This document shows positions 9,382 through 17,930 of a DNA stretch of 64,000 nt, piece by piece; the stretch's first letter is position 1; each line of letters starts with the position of its first letter. The translations under genes were made by a program, and so were the position numbers. Source of the DNA: Spongiibacter thalassae (GTDB lineage: Bacteria; Pseudomonadota; Gammaproteobacteria; Pseudomonadales; Spongiibacteraceae); assembly GCF_012272835.1 (NCBI RefSeq), contig NZ_JAAWWK010000001.1, positions 310,001 through 374,000 of the forward strand, written 5' to 3'. The notes under the pieces are model-generated. The model did no database searches, had not been told where the DNA came from, and saw only the letters and a program-made list of their open reading frames with translations.

Positions 9382-9431
9382 CATGTAAGAAGAATATGCG
9401 GCCGGGCGTTGACTAAATGGCAGGAGTTGGT

Positions 9432-10781
9432 ATGTCGGTAAACAAAAATAAGACGGAATATGGTGTTGGGGCTAGCGGTTCAAACTTTTCAATTCCGGAA
9501 GACGAGACAAATAAGGTTAGGAAGGCATTGATGGACGCGCCTCCCGCTTCATTGACTGCCAGGCCGGATCAGGCGAGCCCAGCGCTAAGAAGTGCATGGC
9601 AAAGCTATCATTCCGCTGTCGATGAGATGCGCTTCTTACTCGAGAAGTCCTCGATGTTTAAAAACCCGCGATATCGAGCCAAGGCGTTTCACGTCATGAT
9701 GGAGATACAGGCTATTGCCTATAGTATGACCATCGCTCCGCGTACCGCTACGCCACGAATTCACACCAACTCAGGTTGGCACGACGACATTTTTTCGTTG
9801 GGACTAGTGGGTGCGGATTGGCACTACGGCCTTCTCTATCTGGACGGCGCCTATGCTTACAAGCTGTCCGGCAGAAAAGGCGAAAATGAATTGCTTCTCC
9901 TCCAGGTTTGCAGCGATTCCCTCGGCATGCCGGACCATAGAACTATTGGTATGCATGACTTTAACGATATTGTCGATTTCGACGAAAATGGCAATTATGA
10001 GGTCATTATCGGCGGTCCGCCAAGAGAGCGAAATTGGGTTGCGTTAGACAATAATTCAAACTGGAACTTGTTATACATTCGAACCCAAATCAAGAAATTT
10101 GGTAATGAAGACATTGGCGAGTATCGAATCGAACATTTAGCGCCGGTAGAAGCTGACCTTTACGAGCAGGAAGAGTTTGATGAGGCGGTGATGGCAGAGC
10201 GAATTCATCGCGCAGAAATGCTAATGCGCATTTACATCAAGGAATTCACTATCGGCATTTGGGACTTTGCCAACGCCGGAAGCCAGGGCAAGCCAAATGT
10301 TATGTCGCCGCAGCCAGGGCTGACATTTGTGGGTGGTAGTTCATTCAGTGTCTACGCGCAAGGCGCGTTCTCCATAGATGAGGACGAGGCGCTTATCATT
10401 GAGCTTAAAGAGGCACCTACCAGTCCTTACTGGGGGATCATGTTGGGTGATACCTGGTCGCGTGCGCTCCCCTTCAGTCGCTACCAGACTTCCTTGAATA
10501 ACGCGCAAGCTGTACAGGATTCTGACGGGGGTTATCGATTTGTACTCTCAATCAAGGATCCCGGCGTCGCCAATTGGCTGGATCCTACCAAGCACAATCA
10601 TGGCGAGATGTTTTTCAGAAATTACTTCACTACGGAAACTGTCGTTCCTGATGTAATGAAAGTAAAGCTCGACAAGCTACTCGATTACCTGCCCGGTGAT
10701 ACGGCACTGGTGAGTCCCGAAGAACGCAAGGCGGCAATTCGGTACAGGCGAGAGGGATTCGTGAGAATGTACGGCGAGTAG
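9432..10781 (+). CDS. DUF1214-type protein (first of a tandem pair)
   Basis: This 449-residue soluble protein has no signal peptide or membrane segment. Its C-terminal third has the DUF1214 pattern: SPYWGIMLGDTWSRALPF, then YQTSLNNAQAVQDSDGGYRF, then SIKDPGVANWLDPT. This pattern is shared with the next gene. DUF1214 proteins lack an agreed biochemical function and are frequent in mycobacteria and sphingomonads that degrade hydrophobic compounds. AGGAG at 9422-9426 sits five bases before ATG 9432, making it a better start than ATG 9417. The paralogue begins 56 bases after the stop, so the two probably form one operon and may act as a pair. The reaction is unknown. Confidence 0.7.
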   Translation: MSVNKNKTEYGVGASGSNFSIPEDETNKVRKALMDAPPASLTARPDQASPALRSAWQSYHSAVDEMRFLLEKSSMFKNPRYRAKAFHVMMEIQAIAYSMTIAPRTATPRIHTNSGWHDDIFSLGLVGADWHYGLLYLDGAYAYKLSGRKGENELLLLQVCSDSLGMPDHRTIGMHDFNDIVDFDENGNYEVIIGGPPRERNWVALDNNSNWNLLYIRTQIKKFGNEDIGEYRIEHLAPVEADLYEQEEFDEAVMAERIHRAEMLMRIYIKEFTIGIWDFANAGSQGKPNVMSPQPGLTFVGGSSFSVYAQGAFSIDEDEALIIELKEAPTSPYWGIMLGDTWSRALPFSRYQTSLNNAQAVQDSDGGYRFVLSIKDPGVANWLDPTKHNHGEMFFRNYFTTETVVPDVMKVKLDKLLDYLPGDTALVSPEERKAAIRYRREGFVRMYGE

Positions 10782-10837
10782 AGCGGTTGGCCAATCTCAC
10801 AAATTTGTTCAGTTATAAGATCAAGAGGTTCTAAAAT

Positions 10838-12184
10838 ATGAAAAATATAACGTCCTTTGACGAAGTTGGATCAAAATGTCTGGGTGCTACAGATGTCCTG
10901 GACCTGAATGATCCCCATTTTCTGTCCCCGAATAATCACACCGCGACGCTAGACCAAAAGGAAATAGAAGAGCTCGCTCTCGAGATGATGAGTCATCCAC
11001 GTGTGCTCGCCGCGAAGCAGGCCGCAGCGCGTCGTTGGAGAATGATGTGCACTGATGAGGTTCCCAGCGAGGCTTGGGTTAGTTTTGAGAAGAAAATGGA
11101 AGAATGGACATTCCACTATTTGCTGTTGGCGATAAATGGCGACTCTAATTACCCGAAAGTTCTGGATCACGGTTATGGGCCACCGCACAACTGGTTCGGA
11201 ATGGATGTGCCGGGTTGCCGTGGGCCTGGTACCGCTGAAAATCCGGATAACAACTATAGCTGGATTCCGGTTGATGGGCGCTCTCATTTTGAATTGCACG
11301 GTAAACTCAGCGATAAGCCTGTAGGTGAGTGCCCATTTCATATTGTCGGCAATCTCTCAATGGGGATGAACCTTGCATGCCTCGACTGGCAGGACGTCGA
11401 AATTGATGAAGATGGCAACTTTGTTATAACCATTAGTCCTGAGCCTGCCAACGGTCGTAAAAACCATATACAAACAATGATTAACGCGCGGTATATATTC
11501 GTTCGGGCGAGCCGAGTGAATTGGGATCAAAAGCCCCATGCGTTGCGAATCAAACGGGTTACACCCCCGACTGCGCCACCTCAATCCATTGACCAGATTG
11601 CCGAACTCGCGAATCGCTACATTATCGACGATATATCCGAGAATTTTTGGTTCCACCGGATGGTGGCCTGCGTTGATATAAATACCTGTACCGAGCCCGA
11701 AACCACGACTTTTTTTGGCGGTATGGCTATTCAGAAGTTGGCGCGGGGGCATTTAAAGCTTAATGACAACGAAGCATTTGTACTCACGCTAAAGCCAGGC
11801 GGCTCAAAATATTTTGTCACTGTGCTTTACGATTATTGGTTGATGAGCGGTAACTACTGGAGCCGGCAGAGTACCCTCAACAATGATCAAAGTATTGCCA
11901 ATGAAGACGGCTCCTACACCTATGTGTTTTCGCTGAAAGACCCGGGTGTGCACAACTGGATAGACATGTTGGATACCTACGAACCACTGTTTATGATTCG
12001 TCTGAACCAGTTGCCGCAAACCAAAGATCATGATTTTGGTGAGACTGAAATACATACCCAGGTTGTTAAGCTTTGCGATCTAAAGGACGTTCTGCCGAAA
12101 GAAACAAAGTGGGTATCCCCTGAAGAGCGCGAGCAGGCCCTAAGCAAGCGCCTCGAGCAGTTTAATAATCGATACGTGGTGTAA
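10838..12184 (+). CDS. DUF1214-type protein (second of a tandem pair)
   Basis: This 448-residue paralogue of the preceding protein shows the same C-terminal layout: NYWSRQSTLNNDQSIANEDG, YTYVFSLKDPGVHNWIDM, and an end of the form 'WVSPEEREQALSKRLEQF', like 'LVSPEERKAAIRYRREGF' in its neighbour. The N-terminal half is more divergent, with its own PHNWFGMDVPGCRGPGTAENP loop, suggesting the two copies have specialised. No transmembrane or export signal is visible. It lies 31 bases upstream of the sulfotransferase gene on the same strand, so co-transcription is likely. The catalytic role is unknown. Confidence 0.68.
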   Translation: MKNITSFDEVGSKCLGATDVLDLNDPHFLSPNNHTATLDQKEIEELALEMMSHPRVLAAKQAAARRWRMMCTDEVPSEAWVSFEKKMEEWTFHYLLLAINGDSNYPKVLDHGYGPPHNWFGMDVPGCRGPGTAENPDNNYSWIPVDGRSHFELHGKLSDKPVGECPFHIVGNLSMGMNLACLDWQDVEIDEDGNFVITISPEPANGRKNHIQTMINARYIFVRASRVNWDQKPHALRIKRVTPPTAPPQSIDQIAELANRYIIDDISENFWFHRMVACVDINTCTEPETTTFFGGMAIQKLARGHLKLNDNEAFVLTLKPGGSKYFVTVLYDYWLMSGNYWSRQSTLNNDQSIANEDGSYTYVFSLKDPGVHNWIDMLDTYEPLFMIRLNQLPQTKDHDFGETEIHTQVVKLCDLKDVLPKETKWVSPEEREQALSKRLEQFNNRYVV

Positions 12185-12215
12185 CGTCTAAATTAGATCG
12201 ATAGAGGTATTACAA

Positions 12216-13493
12216 GTGAATAACTTAAAGAATGATCATCGCGCGGAATGGACACCGCCAGCCAGACCTGATTGGGTAGCTCGAGTTATCGAGGAAGGTC
12301 ACACTATGGATATTAAAAGCGTAGTGCCTTTGGATGAGAACTCTCTGCTTGAGGCCGCAAAGCGTAATACCGGCCTCTCAGATTTCGGTGATGATGAATG
12401 GTACGAGCCTTTCAAAGTGCTGATTAAATCGCTCGATGAAGAGGCCGATCTGCATCTTATGGGGCGCCTGGTGGCCAGGTCCGAGATTCTCATGCTGCTG
12501 GAAGGCCGCCTTAAGATTGAAGACACCTATAAAAAGCATCCGGAAATAGAGGATGAAGAGATCGTTCGACCTGTGATTATCATCGGACAGGGACGGTCGG
12601 GTACTTCTTTCATGCAGAATCTTTTGTCGCACAACGTTGATTTTGGTGGATTGATGCATTGGGAGGCAATGTTCCCTTGTCCTCCTCCAGAGCAGGAGAC
12701 TTATCTCTCTGACCCGCGCATAGAGGTAGCAGATAAACGCATTTGTCAGTGGTCACGCATCACGCCTGAATTGGATTCAATGCACGAGTTTTCAGCCCGT
12801 CTACCCCACGAGGATATGGCGGTTATGGGCTTTAATTTTATGTCACCATCACTGTTTGACTGTATGGGGCAGGTAGCGAGCTACGACGCGATGGTATTCA
12901 ATCCGGAATGGGATTGGGAGCCTGCATTCCGCTACCATAAAAAAGTGCTTAAGTTACTTCAGTGGAAAAATCCAAGGAAACACTGGGTGCTTAAAGACCC
13001 GCTTCACTTCGATCGGATGAAATCGATTCTGAAAGTATATCCAGATGCCTGCTTTGTTTGGCCTCACCGCGATCCTGTACGTGCACTTGCATCCCTTGTC
13101 AGTATTATTGGGACGATTCAATGGGGGCGCTCTGAACACCCGTTTAAAGGCGGTTCATTGGAATACATGACCGACTCGGCAACGTCGGCGGCGCGTTTTA
13201 ATGCCGTTATATCACAGATTGAAAATGGAGAAATTCCATCATCGCAGATTTTCAATCTGACTTATAAGGATTTTGTCGCGAGTCCAATTACTCAAGTGGA
13301 GAAAATGCTGGAACACTTCGGCATTGGTTTGTCCGCAGAAGGTAAGGCAAGTATGGAGAAATACTTAAGTGATAATCCCCGCGATTCACGGCCGCCCCAT
13401 AGATTCAACCCTGGTACTCCAGAGTCTATCGCAAAAGCCGAGCGGGATTTCAAAAAATACATCGATTACTTCGACGTTCCCAGTGAACACTGA
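12216..13493 (+). CDS. PAPS-dependent sulfotransferase family protein
   Basis: This 425-residue protein carries the sulfotransferase 5'-phosphosulfate loop GQGRSGTSFMQNLL (residues 124-137) and a 3'-phosphate motif region WPHRDPVRALASLVSI near 284-299. These proteins transfer sulfate from PAPS to hydroxyl groups of lipids, steroids or carbohydrates. This one is of the longer bacterial Sulfotransfer_3-like type that often occurs next to lipid and sterol degradation genes. The start codon is GTG, with AGAGGT upstream. It follows the DUF1214 pair in one apparent operon. The acceptor is unknown; a hydroxylated hydrophobic compound would suit the context. No PAPS-synthesis gene is nearby. Confidence 0.82.
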   Translation: MNNLKNDHRAEWTPPARPDWVARVIEEGHTMDIKSVVPLDENSLLEAAKRNTGLSDFGDDEWYEPFKVLIKSLDEEADLHLMGRLVARSEILMLLEGRLKIEDTYKKHPEIEDEEIVRPVIIIGQGRSGTSFMQNLLSHNVDFGGLMHWEAMFPCPPPEQETYLSDPRIEVADKRICQWSRITPELDSMHEFSARLPHEDMAVMGFNFMSPSLFDCMGQVASYDAMVFNPEWDWEPAFRYHKKVLKLLQWKNPRKHWVLKDPLHFDRMKSILKVYPDACFVWPHRDPVRALASLVSIIGTIQWGRSEHPFKGGSLEYMTDSATSAARFNAVISQIENGEIPSSQIFNLTYKDFVASPITQVEKMLEHFGIGLSAEGKASMEKYLSDNPRDSRPPHRFNPGTPESIAKAERDFKKYIDYFDVPSEH

Positions 13494-13517
13494 GCTTAAT
13501 TGGTGAAATTTGTCTGT

Positions 13518-13570
13518 CGCGCTATACGTGAATACTGTTTCAATTCATGGATAGCTTTGCGTGTAGTGCG
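13518..13570. repeat. Imperfect hairpin after the sulfotransferase gene
   Basis: CGCGCTATACG (13518-13528) can pair with CGTGTAGTGCG (13560-13570) over eleven positions with two G-T pairs across a 31-base loop. It starts 25 bases after the sulfotransferase stop. There is no T-run, so it is only a weak terminator candidate. Confidence 0.3.
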
Positions 13571-13708
13571 ATTGATTAAGACCAAGATGGTAAATAGCAC
13601 TTAAAGGTTCGTTAGTTCGGTCGGTTCCAGAGTCACCTTAAGGGAAATTACATTATTAATCTTGTCGCGGTATCGCTGTGATACTCGTGAGGGTTTGTGC
13701 AGGGAATT

Positions 13709-14983
13709 ATGATAAAAATACTGATCGGTACATTTATCGCGCTGTTGTTGAGTTCATTAACCTATGCAGGTAATGGAATCAACGACTTTGCTTATGGCGC
13801 GATTTCCGCAGGTTTGGGGGGCGCGGACATCGCTATAAATAGCGGCGCCTTTGCGTTGAATATTAATCCGGCAGCTCTGGCCTATACCGATAAGACTAAA
13901 ACGGAATTTAATGTACAGCCTTTTTACTATTTTAATTCTCATGACGACCAGTATGGCCCTCGTGAGGACCTCGATCCACAGGCCTCGGCGGTCTTCGGCG
14001 TAGCACATGCTCATCCTTTGAAGGACTCTGGATTCACACTGGGCCTTGGTTTGTTTGCACAGGGTGGGGTCGGTTTTACGTACAAAGACATAAACACTGC
14101 CTTCGGTAACGAAGATACTGTGTCGTCCTCATTTGGTTCTTTTAAGCTACAAAGTGCACTGGCATGGGAGTCATTGGACGGCCGTCTGAGGTTGGGAGGG
14201 GCGTTTGGCTTTCTCTATTCAGAGGCAGCTCAAGAACTTTTCCCTGATACCTCTGTCGACGACGGCAATGGAAACGTCTTTTATGGGATTAAAGTGGACG
14301 GAGTTTCCGGCGAATCATTCAGCAGTAGAATTGGCTTTCAGTATGACATCGATCCTGTGTTGACTGTCGGCGCGTCCTATGCCACCGATTCAGAGATCAA
14401 ACTGGAAGATGGGTATGCTGTTCTCGACCAGAGCGCAAGTGGCTTTGGTAAAGTCCGCTACAACAATGCGTCGATTAAAGGGCTCAATATTGCCAGTGAC
14501 TTCGGTGTCGGATTGGCATACAGGGGGTTTGACAAATGGACGGTCTCTGCGGATTACAAAATTGTGATGTGGTCCAAGGCGATGAAGTCCTCGGTGCTGA
14601 ATCTGTCCGAGCCCGTTTCACCAGCAGCGACCGATAGTGAATTGAGCTACAAGTCTGTGCTTGATTGGCGAGACCAGAAAGTGATTGCTATAGGTGCGCA
14701 GTACAGGATTAACGATTTTTCAAACCTGTATTTGGGCTACAACTATGGCAGAAACCCGTTGCCAGAGTCGCGTACAGATCCCTTGCTGGCGGTAACAGCG
14801 GAAGAGCATTTTACTATAGGGTATTCAAATAAAATAACGCAGGATATCGAGGTGGTTGGCACATATATTTATCAGCCGCCAGTTAAGGTTGTCTATACCA
14901 ATGAAAGTTTGCCGTATGGCGAGAACGCCGAAAACAGGTGGGAGGTTATGGTCGCCCAATTGATGCTGGTATATCGCTGGTAG
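13709..14983 (+). CDS. FadL/OmpP1/TodX-type outer membrane porin (first of three)
   Basis: This 424-residue protein has a signal peptide (MIKILIGTFIALLLSSLTYAG), then the FadL-type start of the mature chain with small-residue turns GLGGADIA and NPAALAYTDKTKTEF. Repeated amphipathic strands continue to a C-terminal tryptophan. FadL-family channels pass hydrophobic molecules such as fatty acids, toluene or alkanes through a lateral opening. AGGGA at 13701-13705 is placed for the ATG at 13709, so the upstream GTG at 13697 is less likely. It lies between the sulfotransferase and the FAD oxidoreductase genes in module A. A FadL-type gene also occurs in module B, which argues for a hydrophobic substrate in both. 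Confidence 0.87.
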   Translation: MIKILIGTFIALLLSSLTYAGNGINDFAYGAISAGLGGADIAINSGAFALNINPAALAYTDKTKTEFNVQPFYYFNSHDDQYGPREDLDPQASAVFGVAHAHPLKDSGFTLGLGLFAQGGVGFTYKDINTAFGNEDTVSSSFGSFKLQSALAWESLDGRLRLGGAFGFLYSEAAQELFPDTSVDDGNGNVFYGIKVDGVSGESFSSRIGFQYDIDPVLTVGASYATDSEIKLEDGYAVLDQSASGFGKVRYNNASIKGLNIASDFGVGLAYRGFDKWTVSADYKIVMWSKAMKSSVLNLSEPVSPAATDSELSYKSVLDWRDQKVIAIGAQYRINDFSNLYLGYNYGRNPLPESRTDPLLAVTAEEHFTIGYSNKITQDIEVVGTYIYQPPVKVVYTNESLPYGENAENRWEVMVAQLMLVYRW

Positions 14984-15060
14984 TTTAAAACCTGATTAAC
15001 AGAGCGTTCGTTCACGCTGGTTTATTTGTGCAGCCATTTTGTTACGTAGCAGGAACTTAT

Positions 15061-16644
15061 ATGTCAGATAAAAAATATGATGTTGCAGTCATCGGTGCAG
15101 GGCATAATGGCCTCGTCGCGGCAAATTATCTTGTGGACGCTGGTTTACGGGTTATCGTCATAGAAGCTTGCGACGAAATTGGCGGTCTGACGGCGACTCG
15201 ATATCCATTTACCCTGGCACCCGACCACGCGTCCAATCCATACTCCGTAGATGCTTTTTTTTGGGACTCCTTTCCGCCTTCCTGGGAACTCGAGTTACAC
15301 AATTACGGATTGCAGCGTGTAGCGGTTGATCCCGGACACGTATACCTTCATCCCAGTGGTGCGTCTATTGGCTATTGGAAGGACGCCTCAAAGACCATCG
15401 CAGAAATACGTCGTTACTCAGAGCAGGACGCTCACGCCTATGCGAGGTTTGCCGATGTTTTGGGCAAGCTATCGGATATATTTTTAACTCTGGCGAAAAC
15501 AAGCCCGGTAAAGCCAGAGCCAGCCGTGTTATGGCAGGCTGCCAAGCTGGCCGTAAGGAATCGAAAGGACCTCAAGGAAATTGGCAGCTTTTTGGCGCTA
15601 TCCGTAAGTGAAATTATCGATGAGCGCTTTAAGCACCCCGTCGTCAGAGATGCCATGCACGCGACTGCCGGCGCTACCATTCCAAATAACGCGAGTAGTA
15701 CCGGAATTTGCTTTCTTTGGCTGGGAACCATGCATCGGCATGTTTCCAGTAGACCAATCGGCGGCGTACAGGCTATTCCCAATGCCCTGGCGAAGCGACT
15801 CCAGTCGAAAGGTGGTGAAATTCAAACCGGCGCCAAGGTCGTTGATATTCAGATGCAAGGTGGCAGGGCGACTGGAGTCATACTTGAAGATGGACAGGTC
15901 ATTTCGGTAAACAAAGCGGTACTGGCCTCCTGTGACCCCGTTACCACTCTGTCCAAACTCCTGCCCTCCGGTGCTCTACCGGAAGATATACAACGCAAAG
16001 TAGACAGTATTCCTCAGGACAACCTTGGGATCGGTCAGATGAAGGTTGACGTCGCCCTGTCAGGTCGTTTGTCACTGGAGCGCCATCAGAAGGAGCGAAA
16101 AGACGACGTTGATCTGCGTATACCCTCCCACATGATAGGCACCGAAGCCGGTATGGCTCGTACATTCGCACGATCCCAAGCGGGTCTACTGCCGCTGCAC
16201 GGCGATTTTTCGCTATGGCCTGTTATTACCACCGCAGCTGACCCCTCTCAGGGGCCTGAGGGGCAGGACAGTCTTTATATTTATAGTGCCGTTGCGCCCT
16301 TGAATCCGGAAGGGGGCTGGGAAGCCCGTCGAGACGAAGCAGCGCAGACCATTATAGAGACTGCGAGCGAATACTATGAGGGTCTCAAGGAGCTGGAGTT
16401 GGATCGTGCGGTATTAAGTAATGAAGATATCGGTCGTCTGGCACATGTTTCCGCTGGAAATATCACCCATGTGGACATGACGTTGAGCAGGACCGGGCCA
16501 TTGCGGCCAGCGGTGGGCTTATCGGACTACAAAACTCCAATTGAAGGCCTGTTTATTACCGGTGCCGGTACTCACCCGGGCGGCGGCATCACAGGGGGGC
16601 CTGGCTATGTCAGCGCCAAACGATTATTGAAAAGTATTAGGTAA
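15061..16644 (+). CDS. CrtI/phytoene-desaturase-like FAD oxidoreductase (module A copy)
   Basis: This 527-residue protein has an N-terminal dinucleotide-binding motif VAVIGAGHNGLVAANYLVDAG with the acidic partner VIEACDEIGG. The C-terminal FAD motif is GLFITGAGTHPGGGITGGPG. The family includes phytoene desaturases, retinol saturase and PYROXD2-like proteins, which oxidise or saturate conjugated or hydrophobic substrates. No phytoene synthase or other carotenoid gene is nearby, so a carotenoid role is unlikely. AGGAACTT directly before ATG 15061 supports that start. It is 77 bases after the FadL gene and 134 bases before the AveC-like gene. A paralogue at 40962-42575 sits in the equivalent place in module B. 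Its substrate is unknown. Confidence 0.88.
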   Translation: MSDKKYDVAVIGAGHNGLVAANYLVDAGLRVIVIEACDEIGGLTATRYPFTLAPDHASNPYSVDAFFWDSFPPSWELELHNYGLQRVAVDPGHVYLHPSGASIGYWKDASKTIAEIRRYSEQDAHAYARFADVLGKLSDIFLTLAKTSPVKPEPAVLWQAAKLAVRNRKDLKEIGSFLALSVSEIIDERFKHPVVRDAMHATAGATIPNNASSTGICFLWLGTMHRHVSSRPIGGVQAIPNALAKRLQSKGGEIQTGAKVVDIQMQGGRATGVILEDGQVISVNKAVLASCDPVTTLSKLLPSGALPEDIQRKVDSIPQDNLGIGQMKVDVALSGRLSLERHQKERKDDVDLRIPSHMIGTEAGMARTFARSQAGLLPLHGDFSLWPVITTAADPSQGPEGQDSLYIYSAVAPLNPEGGWEARRDEAAQTIIETASEYYEGLKELELDRAVLSNEDIGRLAHVSAGNITHVDMTLSRTGPLRPAVGLSDYKTPIEGLFITGAGTHPGGGITGGPGYVSAKRLLKSIR

Positions 16645-16778
16645 TTGGCAGCGAGCTGCTTCGGTACCGGGATGTTCGCCCCCGGACCCTCAAGACAGCT
16701 TGCTCCAAGTACATGATAAGAGCGTTACTTTCTAAATAATAAGTGGTTAAGTCAGGTTTAACGACGAAGGACAATACT

Positions 16779-17930
16779 ATGACATCAACAGCTAATGCAG
16801 GAAAGAATGTCGGCGGTGCGGCAGAGCCAGATAAGGCGGTCGCGATTACGTGGTGGGCTGCTCTCGGTTTTAGTTTTCTCGCGTTTGCGGCCTATATGAT
16901 TATCAGTTGGATCGCCGCAGGCGACCCTCAGCGCGTGCTTCCGGGGGATACACCCCTGCCTGGGTGGATGATGGTGTGTCTTGAGGTTCAGCAATGGGGC
17001 TTGTTTTTAGGCATGCTGGCTTTACTCTGGTTCAAGGCGTTTCGTCCGCGTTTACAAACCGGATCTTTTACCTTTGACGGCCTAATGGTGATGACATTTT
17101 CACTGATGTGGTGGTCTGATCCGTTCTACAACTATTTTACACCCGGCTTTAACTACAACGCCTACTTCATAAATCTGGGGTCCTGGGTCGGACACGCACC
17201 GGGTTGGATGTCGCCCAACTCGACCCAAATCGCTCAGCCCTTGATTTGGTTGCCCGGGGTGTATACTTGCGCCTTCTTCGCCATGGTGCTGATCGTTAAC
17301 TGGATTTTCCGTAAAACCCGTGAAAGATGGCCGTCGATGAGCCCTGTTGGTATGTGGTTGGTCGCCTTTTTCCCGATGGTCGTTGCCGGCACCATATGGG
17401 AAGCATCTTTCATGGTAATGGGCTCTCATTCCTACGCATCGACTATCCGTAGTTTTAGTCTTAACCCCGGCCATTATTACGCCTTCCCGATTTATCAGGG
17501 GATTACCGCGAGCTTGTTGTACACGACTTGGGGCGCAATGCGATTTTATCGTAACGACCGTGGTTTGAGCTTTGCTGAAAACGGCATTGAGCGATTGAAT
17601 GTTTCCAACCATGTGAAGGGCTGGATGCGATTCTTTGCGGTGTCCGGTGCAATCACGGGAATATTTTTCGTCTTTTACCATATCCCCAATGCCATGATTG
17701 CTCTTCGAGGAGACGCGTGGTCAGAGGATGTGCAGTCGCGTTCATACTTTGTTACCGAGCTGTGTGGCCCCTGGAGCGATGTGGCGTGCCCGGACCCCCG
17801 AATTCCCTTTCCCCGCGGTGAGCAGTCGCTTTATATAGGCCCGGATGGCCGGTTGGTTATTCCTGAAGGCGTGTCACTTCCTTCAGTAGCTAATGATCTT
17901 AAGTCAGGAACTCTCACGCGAGAGCAGTGA
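16779..17930 (+). CDS. AveC-like (spirocyclase family) integral membrane protein
   Basis: This 383-residue polytopic protein has about six or seven hydrophobic helices after a polar N-terminus. It resembles the AveC-like family found in actinobacteria and some hydrocarbon-degrading proteobacteria, with blocks such as WWSDPFYNYFTPGFNYNAYF, GSWVGHAPGWM, YYAFPIYQG and a C-terminal VQSRSYFVTELCG. Streptomyces AveC, the family's namesake, acts in avermectin spiroketal formation; most members are uncharacterised. AAGGA sits before ATG 16779, favouring it over GTG 16743. Its stop overlaps the start of the NorD-like gene, implying translational coupling. Several conserved histidines (VGHAPGW, GSHSY, PGHYYAF, FYHIPN) could bind a metal, which would explain the neighbouring NorQ/NorD pair; that is inference. 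Confidence 0.72.
   Translation: MTSTANAGKNVGGAAEPDKAVAITWWAALGFSFLAFAAYMIISWIAAGDPQRVLPGDTPLPGWMMVCLEVQQWGLFLGMLALLWFKAFRPRLQTGSFTFDGLMVMTFSLMWWSDPFYNYFTPGFNYNAYFINLGSWVGHAPGWMSPNSTQIAQPLIWLPGVYTCAFFAMVLIVNWIFRKTRERWPSMSPVGMWLVAFFPMVVAGTIWEASFMVMGSHSYASTIRSFSLNPGHYYAFPIYQGITASLLYTTWGAMRFYRNDRGLSFAENGIERLNVSNHVKGWMRFFAVSGAITGIFFVFYHIPNAMIALRGDAWSEDVQSRSYFVTELCGPWSDVACPDPRIPFPRGEQSLYIGPDGRLVIPEGVSLPSVANDLKSGTLTREQ

Noticed and set aside
15061-16644. Naming the FAD oxidoreductase phytoene desaturase (crtI)
   Set aside because: The fold matches, but there is no phytoene synthase, cyclase or other carotenoid gene nearby; the same applies to 40962-42575.
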